In this document: one piece after another, positions 24,496 to 32,488 of the stretch
Layout of the letters: each line of letters starts with the position of its first letter
Numbering within the stretch: position 1 is the first letter of the stretch
Source: Streptomyces musisoli
GTDB lineage: Bacteria > Actinomycetota > Actinomycetes > Streptomycetales > Streptomycetaceae
NCBI RefSeq assembly: GCF_016741855.1
Contig: NZ_JAERRH010000003.1
Span: 868,001-932,000, forward strand
Length of the DNA: 64,000 bases
Direction of reading: 5' to 3'
Notes under the pieces: model-generated
What the model was told of the DNA's origin: nothing
The model's input: the letters and a program-made list of their open reading frames with translations, nothing else
The model's database searches: none
Position numbers and translations under genes: made by a program

Positions 24496-26859
24496 CTAAT
24501 CCCGCAGGAGGTCCGGGACCCCCGCGGCGTCCGGCTCGTCCCGCTCCCCCGACACCACCGTGAGCTGCTGGGTGGCCCTGGTCAGCGCCACGTACAGCAC
24601 CCGCAGCCCGGCCGGGGACTCGTCGGCGATCTCCGCGGGCGAGACGACGACCGTCGCGTCGTACTCCAGGCCCTTGGCCTCCAGGCTGCCGAGCGCGACG
24701 ACCCGGTCGCCGAGTCCGGCCAGCCAGCGCCTGGCCTCCTCGCGCCGGTTCATCGCGACCACCACGCCGACGGTGCCGTCGACCAGCCCGAGGAGCCGCT
24801 CGGCCTCCGCCCGCACGGCCGCCTCCAGCGAGCCCCCGGCGACCGCGAAGCGCGGCTCCACCCCGGTGGACCGCACGGCGGACGGGGCCTCGGAGCCGGG
24901 CATGGCGAGCGCTAGCACCTTCGCGGCCAGCTCGGCGATCTCGGCCGGGTTGCGGTAGTTCACGGTGAGCTGGAAGCGGCGCCGGGGCCGGGTGCCGAGG
25001 GCCTCGTCGCGGGCCTCGGCCGCCTCGTCCGGGTCGGACCAGGAGGACTGCGCCGGGTCGCCGACGACCGTCCAGGTGGCGTGCCGGCCGCGGCGGCCGA
25101 CCATGCGCCACTGCATCGGCGTGAGGTCCTGCGCCTCGTCCACGATGACGTGGGCGTACTCGGTGCGCTCCTGGGCCAGCCGCTCGGCCCGCTCCCGCTG
25201 CGACTCCTCGCGCACCGGCATCAGCTCCTCCAGGCCGGTGAGCTGGTCCAGCGGGTCGAACTCGCGCTTCTTCCGCGGCCGGGACGGGACTCCGAGGATC
25301 GCCTGGAGTTCGTCGAGCATGGCGATGTCGTGCACCGAGTGGCCGTCCCGCTTCAGTGAGCGGGCGACCTTGCGGACCTCGCCGGGGTTGAGGATCCGCC
25401 GGGCCCAGCGGCCCAGCCGTCTCTCGTCCGCCATGGCCGTGAGCACGTCCTTCGGGGTCAGCTCGGGCCACCAGGCGTCGAGGAAGCCGATGAAGGCGTC
25501 CTCGCCGGTGACGTCCTCGTCGAAGGACGAGCGCAGCTCGGCGGCCAGCTCCGGGTCGGTGTGCCGGGTGGCGCCGCCGGACTTGGCCCACAGGGCGTCC
25601 AGCAGCAGCTTGCGGGCGCGCGGGCGGAGCAGGTTCACCGGCGCGGTGCCGCCGAGGGCGGTACGGCGGATACGTTCCAGCTCGTCGGCCTCCAGTTCGA
25701 GGCGGCGCCCGAAGGCGACGACCCGCAGGCGGGAGGGCGGGCCGTCGAAGGCCGGCCGTGCGCCGTCCTCGTCCAGGGCGAGCTGCCCGGCGGGGGCGGC
25801 CGGCCCCAGCTCCAGGACGCCCCGGGCGGCCTTCCGCAGCACCTTCAGCATCCGGTACGAGCCCTTGGCACGGGCCACGGCCGGGGAGTCGTACAGGCCG
25901 GCCTCCGCGCCGTCGACCAGTGAGCCGATCGCGCGGATCGCGACCTGGCCCTCCTCGCCGAGCGAGGGCAGCACGCCCTCGGTGTAGGCGACGAGCAGCG
26001 GCGTCGGGGAGACGATCAGGATGCCGCCCGCGTAGCGTCTGCGGTCCTGGTAGAGCAGGTAGGCCGCGCGGTGCAGGGCGACGGCGGTCTTGCCGGTGCC
26101 CGGGCCGCCCTCCACGTAGGTGACGGAGGCGGCGGGGGCGCGGATGACCAGGTCCTGCTCGGCCTGGATGGAGGAGACGATGTCCCGCATGGTGTGGCCG
26201 CGGGCCTGGCCGAGGGCGGCCATCAGGGCGCCGTCGCCGATGACGGGCAGTGCGCGGCCGTCGAGGGAGGCCGTCAGCTCGGGCCGCATCAGGTCGTCCT
26301 CGACGCCGAGCACCCGGCGCCCCTTGGACCGGATGACCCGGCGTCGCACCACCCGGCCGGGCGCCACGGGCGTGGCCCGGTAGAAGGGCGCGGCGGCGGG
26401 CGCGCGCCAGTCGATGACCAGCGGGGAGTAGTCCTGGTCGAGGACGCCGATGCGGCCGATGTGCAGGGTCTCGGCGATGTCGGCGGTGTTGTCGTCCCGC
26501 ACGGCGCCCTCGGCGGGCTCCACCGCCGTGTACGCCCCGTCGGGCCCCTTCTTCCCGTCCTTGCCGAGCAGCAGGTCGATGCGGCCGAAGAGGAAGTCCT
26601 CGAATTCGTTGTTCAGCCGGTTCAGGTGGATGCCGGCCCGGAAGACCTGTGCGTCCCGCTCGGCCAGCGCGCCCGGGGTGCCGACCTGGCCGCGCTGGGC
26701 CGCGTCGTGCATGAGGAACTCGGCCTCGTGGATCTTCTCCTCCAGCCGCCGGTACACCCGGTCCAGGTGTTCCTGTTCGACGCTGATCTCTCGGTCACGG
26801 ACGGAATCCTGTGCGTCGTGTACCGAGCCGACCGCGGACTGCTGAACCTGAGCGGCCAC
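24496..26859 (-). CDS. HelD/HelR-like RNA polymerase recycling ATPase (UvrD-like SF1)
   Basis: This 787-residue protein is of the HelD class. Residues about 20-100 form the long N-terminal coiled coil (SVEQEHLDRVYRRLEEKIHEAEFLM) that enters the RNA polymerase channel. The SF1 helicase core has Walker A GGPGTGKTA near residue 250, Walker B VIVDEAQDL, and motif VI as LYVALTRATQQL, with the characteristic insertion between 1A halves. HelD proteins pull stalled RNA polymerase off DNA, and the actinobacterial HelR version protects RNA polymerase from rifamycins; which class this is cannot be read here. The GTG start at 26859 sits at the edge of a perfect inverted repeat that covers its ribosome site. 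Confidence 0.88.
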   Translation of the reverse strand: MAAQVQQSAVGSVHDAQDSVRDREISVEQEHLDRVYRRLEEKIHEAEFLMHDAAQRGQVGTPGALAERDAQVFRAGIHLNRLNNEFEDFLFGRIDLLLGKDGKKGPDGAYTAVEPAEGAVRDDNTADIAETLHIGRIGVLDQDYSPLVIDWRAPAAAPFYRATPVAPGRVVRRRVIRSKGRRVLGVEDDLMRPELTASLDGRALPVIGDGALMAALGQARGHTMRDIVSSIQAEQDLVIRAPAASVTYVEGGPGTGKTAVALHRAAYLLYQDRRRYAGGILIVSPTPLLVAYTEGVLPSLGEEGQVAIRAIGSLVDGAEAGLYDSPAVARAKGSYRMLKVLRKAARGVLELGPAAPAGQLALDEDGARPAFDGPPSRLRVVAFGRRLELEADELERIRRTALGGTAPVNLLRPRARKLLLDALWAKSGGATRHTDPELAAELRSSFDEDVTGEDAFIGFLDAWWPELTPKDVLTAMADERRLGRWARRILNPGEVRKVARSLKRDGHSVHDIAMLDELQAILGVPSRPRKKREFDPLDQLTGLEELMPVREESQRERAERLAQERTEYAHVIVDEAQDLTPMQWRMVGRRGRHATWTVVGDPAQSSWSDPDEAAEARDEALGTRPRRRFQLTVNYRNPAEIAELAAKVLALAMPGSEAPSAVRSTGVEPRFAVAGGSLEAAVRAEAERLLGLVDGTVGVVVAMNRREEARRWLAGLGDRVVALGSLEAKGLEYDATVVVSPAEIADESPAGLRVLYVALTRATQQLTVVSGERDEPDAAGVPDLLRD

Positions 26860-26914
26860 CGGGCCCCCTTCTGACGTGCTGGGCAGCCGTCAACCGTACG
26901 CGAAGGGGGCCCGG
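26859..26914 (-). promoter_or_regulatory. 13-bp inverted repeat covering the ribosome binding site of the HelD-like gene
   Basis: Plus-strand CCGGGCCCCCTTC (26859-26871) and GAAGGGGGCCCGG (26902-26914) are perfect complements separated by 30 bases. In the mRNA the 3' arm holds the GAAGGGGG ribosome site and the first base of the GTG start, so the stem would hide the start site. Confidence 0.7.
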
Positions 26915-27047
26915 GAGGCTACGGCAAGGGGCCGCGGCGCCCGGCGGGCGGGCAGTCCGTGACGAAAAGGCGCGGGAGACCGTGCGAGCGACCCCTGCGG
27001 GCCCGCGCCCTACGACGAAACGGCACCCGCCCTGAATTCGCGGGGTC

Positions 27048-27066
27048 CCGGGGGCACGGCCCCCGG
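27048..27066 (-). terminator. Hairpin downstream of the anti-sigma gene
   Basis: CCGGGGGC (27048-27055) pairs with GCCCCCGG (27059-27066) around ACG, 14 bases past the anti-sigma stop codon. There is no T tract. Confidence 0.55.
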
Positions 27067-27079
27067 AGAACGGCGTCCG

Positions 27080-27910
27080 CTACGCGTCCACCTGCACCAG
27101 CTTCTTGCCCTCGAACGTCACCACCTCGAAATGGTCGATCTCGTTCGGCTGGAAGGCTGCCGCCCCACCGATGTAAAGCGGTTTCTTCGCGTCCTCGGTC
27201 TTGGCGTCCGGGAGGCCGTAACCCCAGTTCGGCACCGACCAGGACGACATGGTCACGCGCTGCCCGTTCTTGGCGACGAGCACCAGGGAGCACTTCAGCG
27301 GGCCCTTGACGTTCTTCAGCTCCAGCACCGCCTGGGTGCCCCAGTCCTTCTCCGCCATGGCGACGGTCGCGCTGACGTGGGTCGACGCGTCCGTGGCGGA
27401 CTTCTTGTCGGACATGGTGCTGAAGGTCGCCTGGGCCGGCGTCGCCGCGACCTGGCCGCCGTCGTCGGATCCGCCGCCGATCGCCACCGCGGCCAGCGGG
27501 CCGGCGATGATCAGCGCGGCGGCAGCCGCGATCATGTAGAAGCTGCGCCGGCGCTTCTGGGCGCGCTTCTCGGCGACGTCGTCGACCAGCTTCTCCACCA
27601 GCCGCGGGCTGGGCCTCGCGGACAGCGAGTCGCCGATCGCGGGTGTGCTGCCGGAGCCCGGCAGGTCCGCGAGGGCGGCGAGCATCGGCTCCATTCCGGC
27701 CAGCTCGTCCAGTTGCTGGGCGCACCATTCGCAGCCGGCGAGATGCGCCTCGAAAGCGGTTGCCTCGGCGTCGTCGAGAATCCCGAGGGCATAGGCGCCG
27801 ACGGTCTCGTGTTCACTCGGCACCGAAGATCCCTGACTGGGGTTCATGGGCCCAGACATACCCGGACCACCCGGTCCGAATCCCTGCATTCCCCCGTACC
27901 CGTTGCTCAT
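27080..27910 (-). CDS. rsuA: Membrane zinc anti-sigma factor (RsuA-like)
   Basis: This 276-residue protein is of the zinc anti-sigma (ZAS) type. The cytoplasmic N-terminal part has a conserved His and the HLAGCEWC motif (His-x3-Cys-x2-Cys) that binds zinc and grips the sigma factor. One membrane segment follows (about residues 123-145, FYMIAAAAALIIAGPLAAVAIG), then an extracytoplasmic RskA-like domain. The start ATG 27910 overlaps the sigma factor stop as TGATG, so the two are coupled. The gene matches RsuA, the SigU anti-sigma factor of S. coelicolor, by context and type. Release of the sigma factor probably needs membrane proteolysis. Confidence 0.85.
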   Translation of the reverse strand: MSNGYGGMQGFGPGGPGMSGPMNPSQGSSVPSEHETVGAYALGILDDAEATAFEAHLAGCEWCAQQLDELAGMEPMLAALADLPGSGSTPAIGDSLSARPSPRLVEKLVDDVAEKRAQKRRRSFYMIAAAAALIIAGPLAAVAIGGGSDDGGQVAATPAQATFSTMSDKKSATDASTHVSATVAMAEKDWGTQAVLELKNVKGPLKCSLVLVAKNGQRVTMSSWSVPNWGYGLPDAKTEDAKKPLYIGGAAAFQPNEIDHFEVVTFEGKKLVQVDA

Positions 27911-28470
27911 CACGCCGTCACCCCCCGCTCCTCCAGTGCCAGCTTCATCGACCGCAGGGCGTAGAACACCCGGGAACGGACGGTTCCGCTTGGTATGCCC
28001 AGCGTTTCGGCCGCCTCATTGACGGTACGCCCTTTGAAGTACGTCTCGACGAGCACCTCCCGGTGGGCCGGGGTCAGGTCGTCGAGCGCATCCGACAGCG
28101 TCATCAGCCACAGCGCCTTGTCGATCTCGTCCTCCGCGGGGATGACCTCCAGCGGCGACGGATCGACCTCCTGCGGCCGGGCCTGCCGGCTGCGGTGGCC
28201 GTCGATGACGATGCGGCGTGCGACCGTCACCAGCCAGGGGCGTACCGAACCGGTCGCCCGATTGAGCTGACCGGCGTTCTTCCAGGCACGGATGAGTGTT
28301 TCCTGCACGACGTCCTCGGCGCGCTGCCGATCACCGGCGACCAGTCGCAGGACATACGCGAGCAGAGGTCCGGCGTGCTCTCGATACAGCGCACGCATCA
28401 GCTCCTCATCCGGCTCCGAGGGCTGTGAGGACATGCGATGTCGGGCCCTCATTCCACGTTCATTGGCCAC
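27910..28470 (-). CDS. sigU: ECF sigma factor (SigU-like)
   Basis: A 186-residue ECF sigma factor. Region 2 spans residues about 23-90 (AGPLLAYVLRLVAGDRQRAEDVVQETLIRAWKN), with RPWLVTVARRIVIDGHRSR. Region 4 is near 125-180 (LSDALDDLTPAHREVLVETYFKGRTVNEAAETLGIPSGTVRSRV). I chose GTG 28470, with AAGGA seven bases upstream; later ATGs at 28452 and 28434 are possible. The next gene encodes its membrane zinc anti-sigma factor. In S. coelicolor unrestrained SigU changes secreted proteins and blocks aerial growth; by analogy this is an envelope or secretion-linked regulator. Confidence 0.85.
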   Translation of the reverse strand: MANERGMRARHRMSSQPSEPDEELMRALYREHAGPLLAYVLRLVAGDRQRAEDVVQETLIRAWKNAGQLNRATGSVRPWLVTVARRIVIDGHRSRQARPQEVDPSPLEVIPAEDEIDKALWLMTLSDALDDLTPAHREVLVETYFKGRTVNEAAETLGIPSGTVRSRVFYALRSMKLALEERGVTA

Positions 28471-28740
28471 GGCCGCATCCTTGCGCACGCCCACCTCCGG
28501 TGTCCGGGGGTTCCCCCAGTCGGTCGCTCGCCCACCCGTACGGACCGAGGCCACACAATGTTCAAAACGGAGTGACAGATTTCTCCGGGGTGACGTGACG
28601 AGCGGGACATGCGCGCACATTCCCACCAGGTGATCTTTACATTTCCGACACATCGCCGGGAGTGCCGGACGATACCCGTGTAGAGGGCAACGAAACTCCG
28701 TGTTACCGAAATCACTTCGGTCTCAGGGGTCTCGGCAGCC

Positions 28741-29334
28741 TCAGGCGCGTGCGAGTGCGGCCCGCCGCCGGTGCCGGGCGACCCTCTCCCGGTTGCCGCA
28801 CACCTCGCTGGAACACCAGCGCCGGCGCCGCCCACGGGACGTGTCGACGTAGACGAGGGGGCAGTTGTCCCCCTCGCACTCCCGCACCGCGGCCCGCGCG
28901 ACGGGATCGGTGAGCAGCTCCACCGCGTCCCGGGCGACGACGGCGAGCAGCGCGGCGCAGGCGGGCGGCGCCGCCAACTCCCTCACCAGGCCGCCGTCCG
29001 GCCCGCGTACGGCGAGCGGGACCGGGGGCGCGGACCGGGCGGCCTCGTTGACCCGGCCGAGGGCCCGCCCGTACGCCGGTGGCTGCGCGCCCCGCATGCA
29101 CCGCACCAACAGGTCGACGCTTCCCCGCAGTTCCCGGAAGCCCACCAGCCAGGAGCCGTCGGCGTGTGCCAGCGACGTACCGGCCGGCACCAGCCCGGCA
29201 CCCCCGATCCACGCGCGCAACGCCCCGACCCCGTCCAGGCGTTCGCCCGGGTGCGCGGTGGCGAGCAGGTCCAGGCACACCCGCCCGGCATCGAACCGCA
29301 GCTCGTACGGGGGCGTGGCGCTACCGAATGCCAT
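28741..29334 (-). CDS. CGNR zinc-finger/ABATE domain transcriptional regulator
   Basis: This 197-residue protein has an ABATE (stress-induced, ligand-binding) N-terminal domain starting ELRFDAGRVCLDLLATAHP, and a C-terminal CGNR zinc finger. The finger has Cys in ECEGDNCPLVYVDTSR and SSEVCGNRERVARHRRR, giving the treble-clef Cys set and the basic DNA-binding tail. Such proteins are thought to be one-component regulators, with unknown ligands. It reads away from the nitrate transporter gene. Start ATG 29334 has a weak ribosome site. Confidence 0.85.
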   Translation of the reverse strand: MAFGSATPPYELRFDAGRVCLDLLATAHPGERLDGVGALRAWIGGAGLVPAGTSLAHADGSWLVGFRELRGSVDLLVRCMRGAQPPAYGRALGRVNEAARSAPPVPLAVRGPDGGLVRELAAPPACAALLAVVARDAVELLTDPVARAAVRECEGDNCPLVYVDTSRGRRRRWCSSEVCGNRERVARHRRRAALARA

Positions 29335-29755
29335 GTGCGAGTCACCGCCTGGGCAGAACCGTGCGGAAGCGTGCGGGGAGCCGTTGCGTCCCCCTCTCAC
29401 AGTGCCCGCCCGAAGGGTGCGCCGGAACCCCTCGTACCGCTGTCCGTCATCGCCGGCCGCCCTTCGGCACGCCGCCGGGCGGCCGGCCGGCGCGCCCGGA
29501 CTCCCCGTCGGCGCCGGTCACGGCCGGGCGGGTGACCTCCACGTCACCGTGGTGGAGGCACCGGATCGCACCGGTGGCCGGGCCCGGGCCCGCCATGACC
29601 CCGCAAGAAGCCGTCTCACCGGTGGCTCCCCCGTCGAGTGAGAGCAACGTTCCCTTCCGGTCATCCGCGGCCACAGGGCCCGAAACGCGCCGTCCCTACC
29701 TTCGGGCCCAGTCAGTGGTCGGCAGACCGAGCAGCCGGAGCATCGTGGAGGCGTG
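29335..29755. other. Divergent intergenic region, 421 bp
   Basis: This separates the CGNR gene from narK and must hold both promoters. If narK is controlled by GlnR and NnaR, as in S. coelicolor, their sites should be here, but I cannot pick a convincing copy by eye. No gene is supported. Confidence 0.45.
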
Positions 29756-31129
29756 ATGACAGCCCCAGCCCCAACCCATCGCGGTGGCCGCTGGATCGAG
29801 CGTTGGGATCCGGAGGACGAGGGTTTCTGGAACGCGACAGGGGAGCGGATCGCGCGCCGGAACCTCTGGTTCTCCGTGCTTTCCGAGCACATCGGGTTCT
29901 CCGTCTGGGCCCTGTGGTCCGTGCTGGTCCTGTTCATGGGCCCGGAGTACGGCCTGACCCCCGCCGACAAGTTCCTGCTCACCTCGGTGGTCACGCTGGT
30001 CGGCGCGGTCGTCCGGGTGCCGTACACCTTCGCCGTGGCCGTCTTCGGCGGCCGCAACTGGACGGTCCTGTCGGCGAGCATGCTCCTCGTCCCGGCCGTC
30101 GCCGCGTTCGTGGTGATGGAACCGGGGACGTCGTTCTCCACCTTCCTCCTGGTGGGCCTGCTGGCCGGGATCGGCGGCGGCAACTTCGCCTCCTCCATGA
30201 CCAACATCAACGCTTTCTTCCCGCTGCGGAGGAAAGGGTGGGCGCTCGGTCTCAACGCCGGCGGCGGCAACATCGGCGTGCCCGTCATCCAGCTGGCCGC
30301 GCTCGCCGTCATCGGCGCCGGCGGCGGCCCGCGCCTGCTGCTCGGGATCTACATCCCGCTGATCGTCGTGGCCGCCGTCCTCGCCGCGCTGTTCATGGAC
30401 AACCTGGCCACGGTGCGCAACGACACCGGCGCGGCCAAGGACGCCGCGAAGGACGCCCACACCTGGATCATGGCCTTCCTCTACATCGGCACCTTCGGCT
30501 CCTTCATCGGCTACAGCTTCGCCTTCGGCCAGGTGCTGACGAACCAGTTCGGCCGGACCCCGCTCCAGGCGGCGTACCTCACCTTCATGGGCCCGCTGCT
30601 CGGCTCCCTCGTCCGCCCCATCGGCGGCCGGCTCGCCGACCGCTTCGGCGGCGCCCGCATCACCCTGTGGAACTACGTCGCCATGGCCGCCGCCACCGCC
30701 GTGCTCGTCGTGGCCGGCATGGAGAAGTCGCTGCCGCTGTTCGTGTCCGTCTTCGTCGTGCTGTTCGCGCTCAGCGGGCTCGGCAACGGGTCCACGTTCA
30801 AGATGATCCCCGGCATCTTCCAGGCCAAGGCCCTGGCCGAGGGGCTGGAGGGTGAGGCGGCGGTCGCCCACGGCCGGCGGCTGTCCGGCGCCGCCATGGG
30901 CCTCATCGGAGCCGTCGGCGCGCTCGGCGGCGTCGGTATCAACCTCGCCTTCCGCCAGTCCTTCCTCGCCTACGGCTCCGGCACCGGCGCGTTCGTCGCC
31001 TTCCTCGCCTTCTACGCTGTCTGCTTCGTGGTCACCTGGGCCGTATACCTTCGCCGCCCCGCCGGGAAGGTTGCGGCCACGGCAGCCGCTTCGGAGTCGA
31101 AGGCCCAGCTCAGCTACGCCGAGGTGTGA
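29756..31129 (+). CDS. narK: Nitrate/nitrite MFS transporter (NarK/NasA type)
   Basis: This 457-residue major facilitator is of the nitrate/nitrite porter family. It has twelve predicted membrane segments and the two nitrate-signature Gly-rich stretches, GLLAGIGGGNFASSMTNINAFFP (about residue 140) and GLGNGSTFKMIPGIF (about residue 345). It carries nitrate in or nitrite out across the cytoplasmic membrane. Start ATG 29756 follows GGAGG; a GTG three bases upstream is in frame. The next gene is an NnaR-like regulator, which in S. coelicolor activates nitrate assimilation genes including narK. Confidence 0.92.
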   Translation: MTAPAPTHRGGRWIERWDPEDEGFWNATGERIARRNLWFSVLSEHIGFSVWALWSVLVLFMGPEYGLTPADKFLLTSVVTLVGAVVRVPYTFAVAVFGGRNWTVLSASMLLVPAVAAFVVMEPGTSFSTFLLVGLLAGIGGGNFASSMTNINAFFPLRRKGWALGLNAGGGNIGVPVIQLAALAVIGAGGGPRLLLGIYIPLIVVAAVLAALFMDNLATVRNDTGAAKDAAKDAHTWIMAFLYIGTFGSFIGYSFAFGQVLTNQFGRTPLQAAYLTFMGPLLGSLVRPIGGRLADRFGGARITLWNYVAMAAATAVLVVAGMEKSLPLFVSVFVVLFALSGLGNGSTFKMIPGIFQAKALAEGLEGEAAVAHGRRLSGAAMGLIGAVGALGGVGINLAFRQSFLAYGSGTGAFVAFLAFYAVCFVVTWAVYLRRPAGKVAATAAASESKAQLSYAEV

Positions 31130-31157
31130 CGTAACACCGGTGACATCAAGCCGAACC

Positions 31158-31185
31158 GAGCCTGTCACGGATCGTTGACAGGCTC
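31158..31185 (+). terminator. Hairpin between narK and nnaR
   Basis: GAGCCTGTCA (31158-31167) pairs perfectly with TGACAGGCTC (31176-31185) around eight bases. There is no T tract, so it may be a terminator or attenuator, or an operator. Confidence 0.55.
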
Positions 31186-31215
31186 GATCGGCGTGCCGGT
31201 CAGCTAGGAGAGTCC

Positions 31216-32367
31216 ATGAACGACGAAGAGCAGCAACCCGAGCACGGTCCCCTCGCCGGGTTCACCGTGGGCGTCACCGCCGCGCGCCGGGCGGACGAAC
31301 TCGGCGCCCTGCTCCAGCGGCGCGGCGCCAGCGTGCTGCACGCCCCCGCCCTGCGGATCGTGCCGCTCGCCGACGACAGCGAACTGCTCGCTGCCACGAA
31401 GGAGATCATCGACGAGGTGCCGGACGTCGTGGTGGCCACCACCGCGATCGGCTTCCGGGGCTGGGTCGAGGCCGCCGACGGCTGGGGGCTGGGCGAGCAG
31501 CTGCTCGGCCGGCTGCGCGGGGTACGGCTGCTGGCCCGCGGCCCGAAGGTCAAGGGCGCCATACGGGCGGCCGGCCTCACCGAGGAGTGGTCGCCCTCCT
31601 CGGAATCCCTGGCGGAGGTGCTCGACCGCCTCCTGGAGGAGGGCGTCGACGGCGACCGCATCGCCGTACAGCTCCACGGCGAACCCCTCCCCGGCTTCGT
31701 CGAGTCGCTGCGTGCCGCCGGGGCGGAGGTGCTCCAGGTCCCGGTCTACCGCTGGATGCCCCCGGAGGACCTCGGCCCCCTGGACCGCCTGCTGGACGCG
31801 GCCGTCACCCGCGGCCTGGACGCCGTCACCTTCACCAGCGCCCCCGCCGCGGCCTCCCTCCTGGCCCGCGCGGCGGACCGCGGCCTGCTGGACGAGCTGC
31901 TGCCGGTCCTGGCCCACGACGTCCTCGCGGCCTGCGTGGGCCCGGTCACCGCGCTGCCCCTCCAGGCCCACGGGGTGGAGACGGTCCAGCCGGAACGCTT
32001 CCGCCTCGGCCCGCTGGTCCAGCTCCTGTGCCAGGAGCTCCCGGCCCGCGCCCGGTCGCTGCCCGTGGCCGGCCACCAGGTGGAGATCCGCGGCCACGCG
32101 GTCCTGGTCGACGGCGGCCTCAAGCCGGTCCCCCCGGCCGGCATGGCCCTGCTGCGCGCTCTGTCCCGCCGGCCCGGCTGGGTCGTGTCCCGCGCCGACC
32201 TGCTCCGGGTCCTCCCGGGGGCGGGCCGCGACGAACACGCCGTGGAGACGGCGATGGCCCGCCTCCGCACGGCCCTCGGGGCCCCGAAGCTCATCCAGAC
32301 GGTGGTGAAGCGGGGTTACCGCCTGGCCCTGGACCCGGCGGCGGACGCGAAGTACGCGGACGCCTAG
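31216..32367 (+). CDS. nnaR: NnaR-like regulator: HemD-type domain fused to winged helix
   Basis: This 383-residue protein joins a uroporphyrinogen-III synthase-like (HemD) domain (residues about 12-265) to a C-terminal OmpR-type winged helix (about 275-372, including LLRALSRRPGWVVSRADLLRVLPG and AMARLRTAL...TVVKRGYRL). This layout matches NnaR, which activates nitrate and nitrite assimilation with GlnR in S. coelicolor. The HemD part may sense a metabolite and need not be enzymatic. It sits just downstream of narK. It could be misannotated as plain uroporphyrinogen-III synthase. Confidence 0.87.
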   Translation: MNDEEQQPEHGPLAGFTVGVTAARRADELGALLQRRGASVLHAPALRIVPLADDSELLAATKEIIDEVPDVVVATTAIGFRGWVEAADGWGLGEQLLGRLRGVRLLARGPKVKGAIRAAGLTEEWSPSSESLAEVLDRLLEEGVDGDRIAVQLHGEPLPGFVESLRAAGAEVLQVPVYRWMPPEDLGPLDRLLDAAVTRGLDAVTFTSAPAAASLLARAADRGLLDELLPVLAHDVLAACVGPVTALPLQAHGVETVQPERFRLGPLVQLLCQELPARARSLPVAGHQVEIRGHAVLVDGGLKPVPPAGMALLRALSRRPGWVVSRADLLRVLPGAGRDEHAVETAMARLRTALGAPKLIQTVVKRGYRLALDPAADAKYADA

Positions 32368-32416
32368 GGTTCTTCGTTCGGATCAGCCCGGCATGATCCG
32401 AACGAGAGGCCCTAGG
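32363..32416 (+). terminator. Two-part hairpin after nnaR
   Basis: CCTAGGG (32363-32369) pairs with CCCTAGG (32410-32416), and CGTTCGGATCA (32375-32385) pairs with TGATCCGAACG (32394-32404). The outer stem includes the nnaR stop codon. It lies between two convergent genes. Confidence 0.75.
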
Positions 32417-32488
32417 CCAGGGGCCGAGGCCGTCCGAGGGGCGCACCGGCCCCCTGGCCGCTGCCTCGGCCCACAGTGGTGCGGATCC

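Noticed and set aside
26914..26935. A rifamycin-associated element upstream of the HelD-like gene
   Set aside because: Only the short core CGGCAAGG resembles the consensus I remember, and I cannot confirm it; too weak to report as a site.
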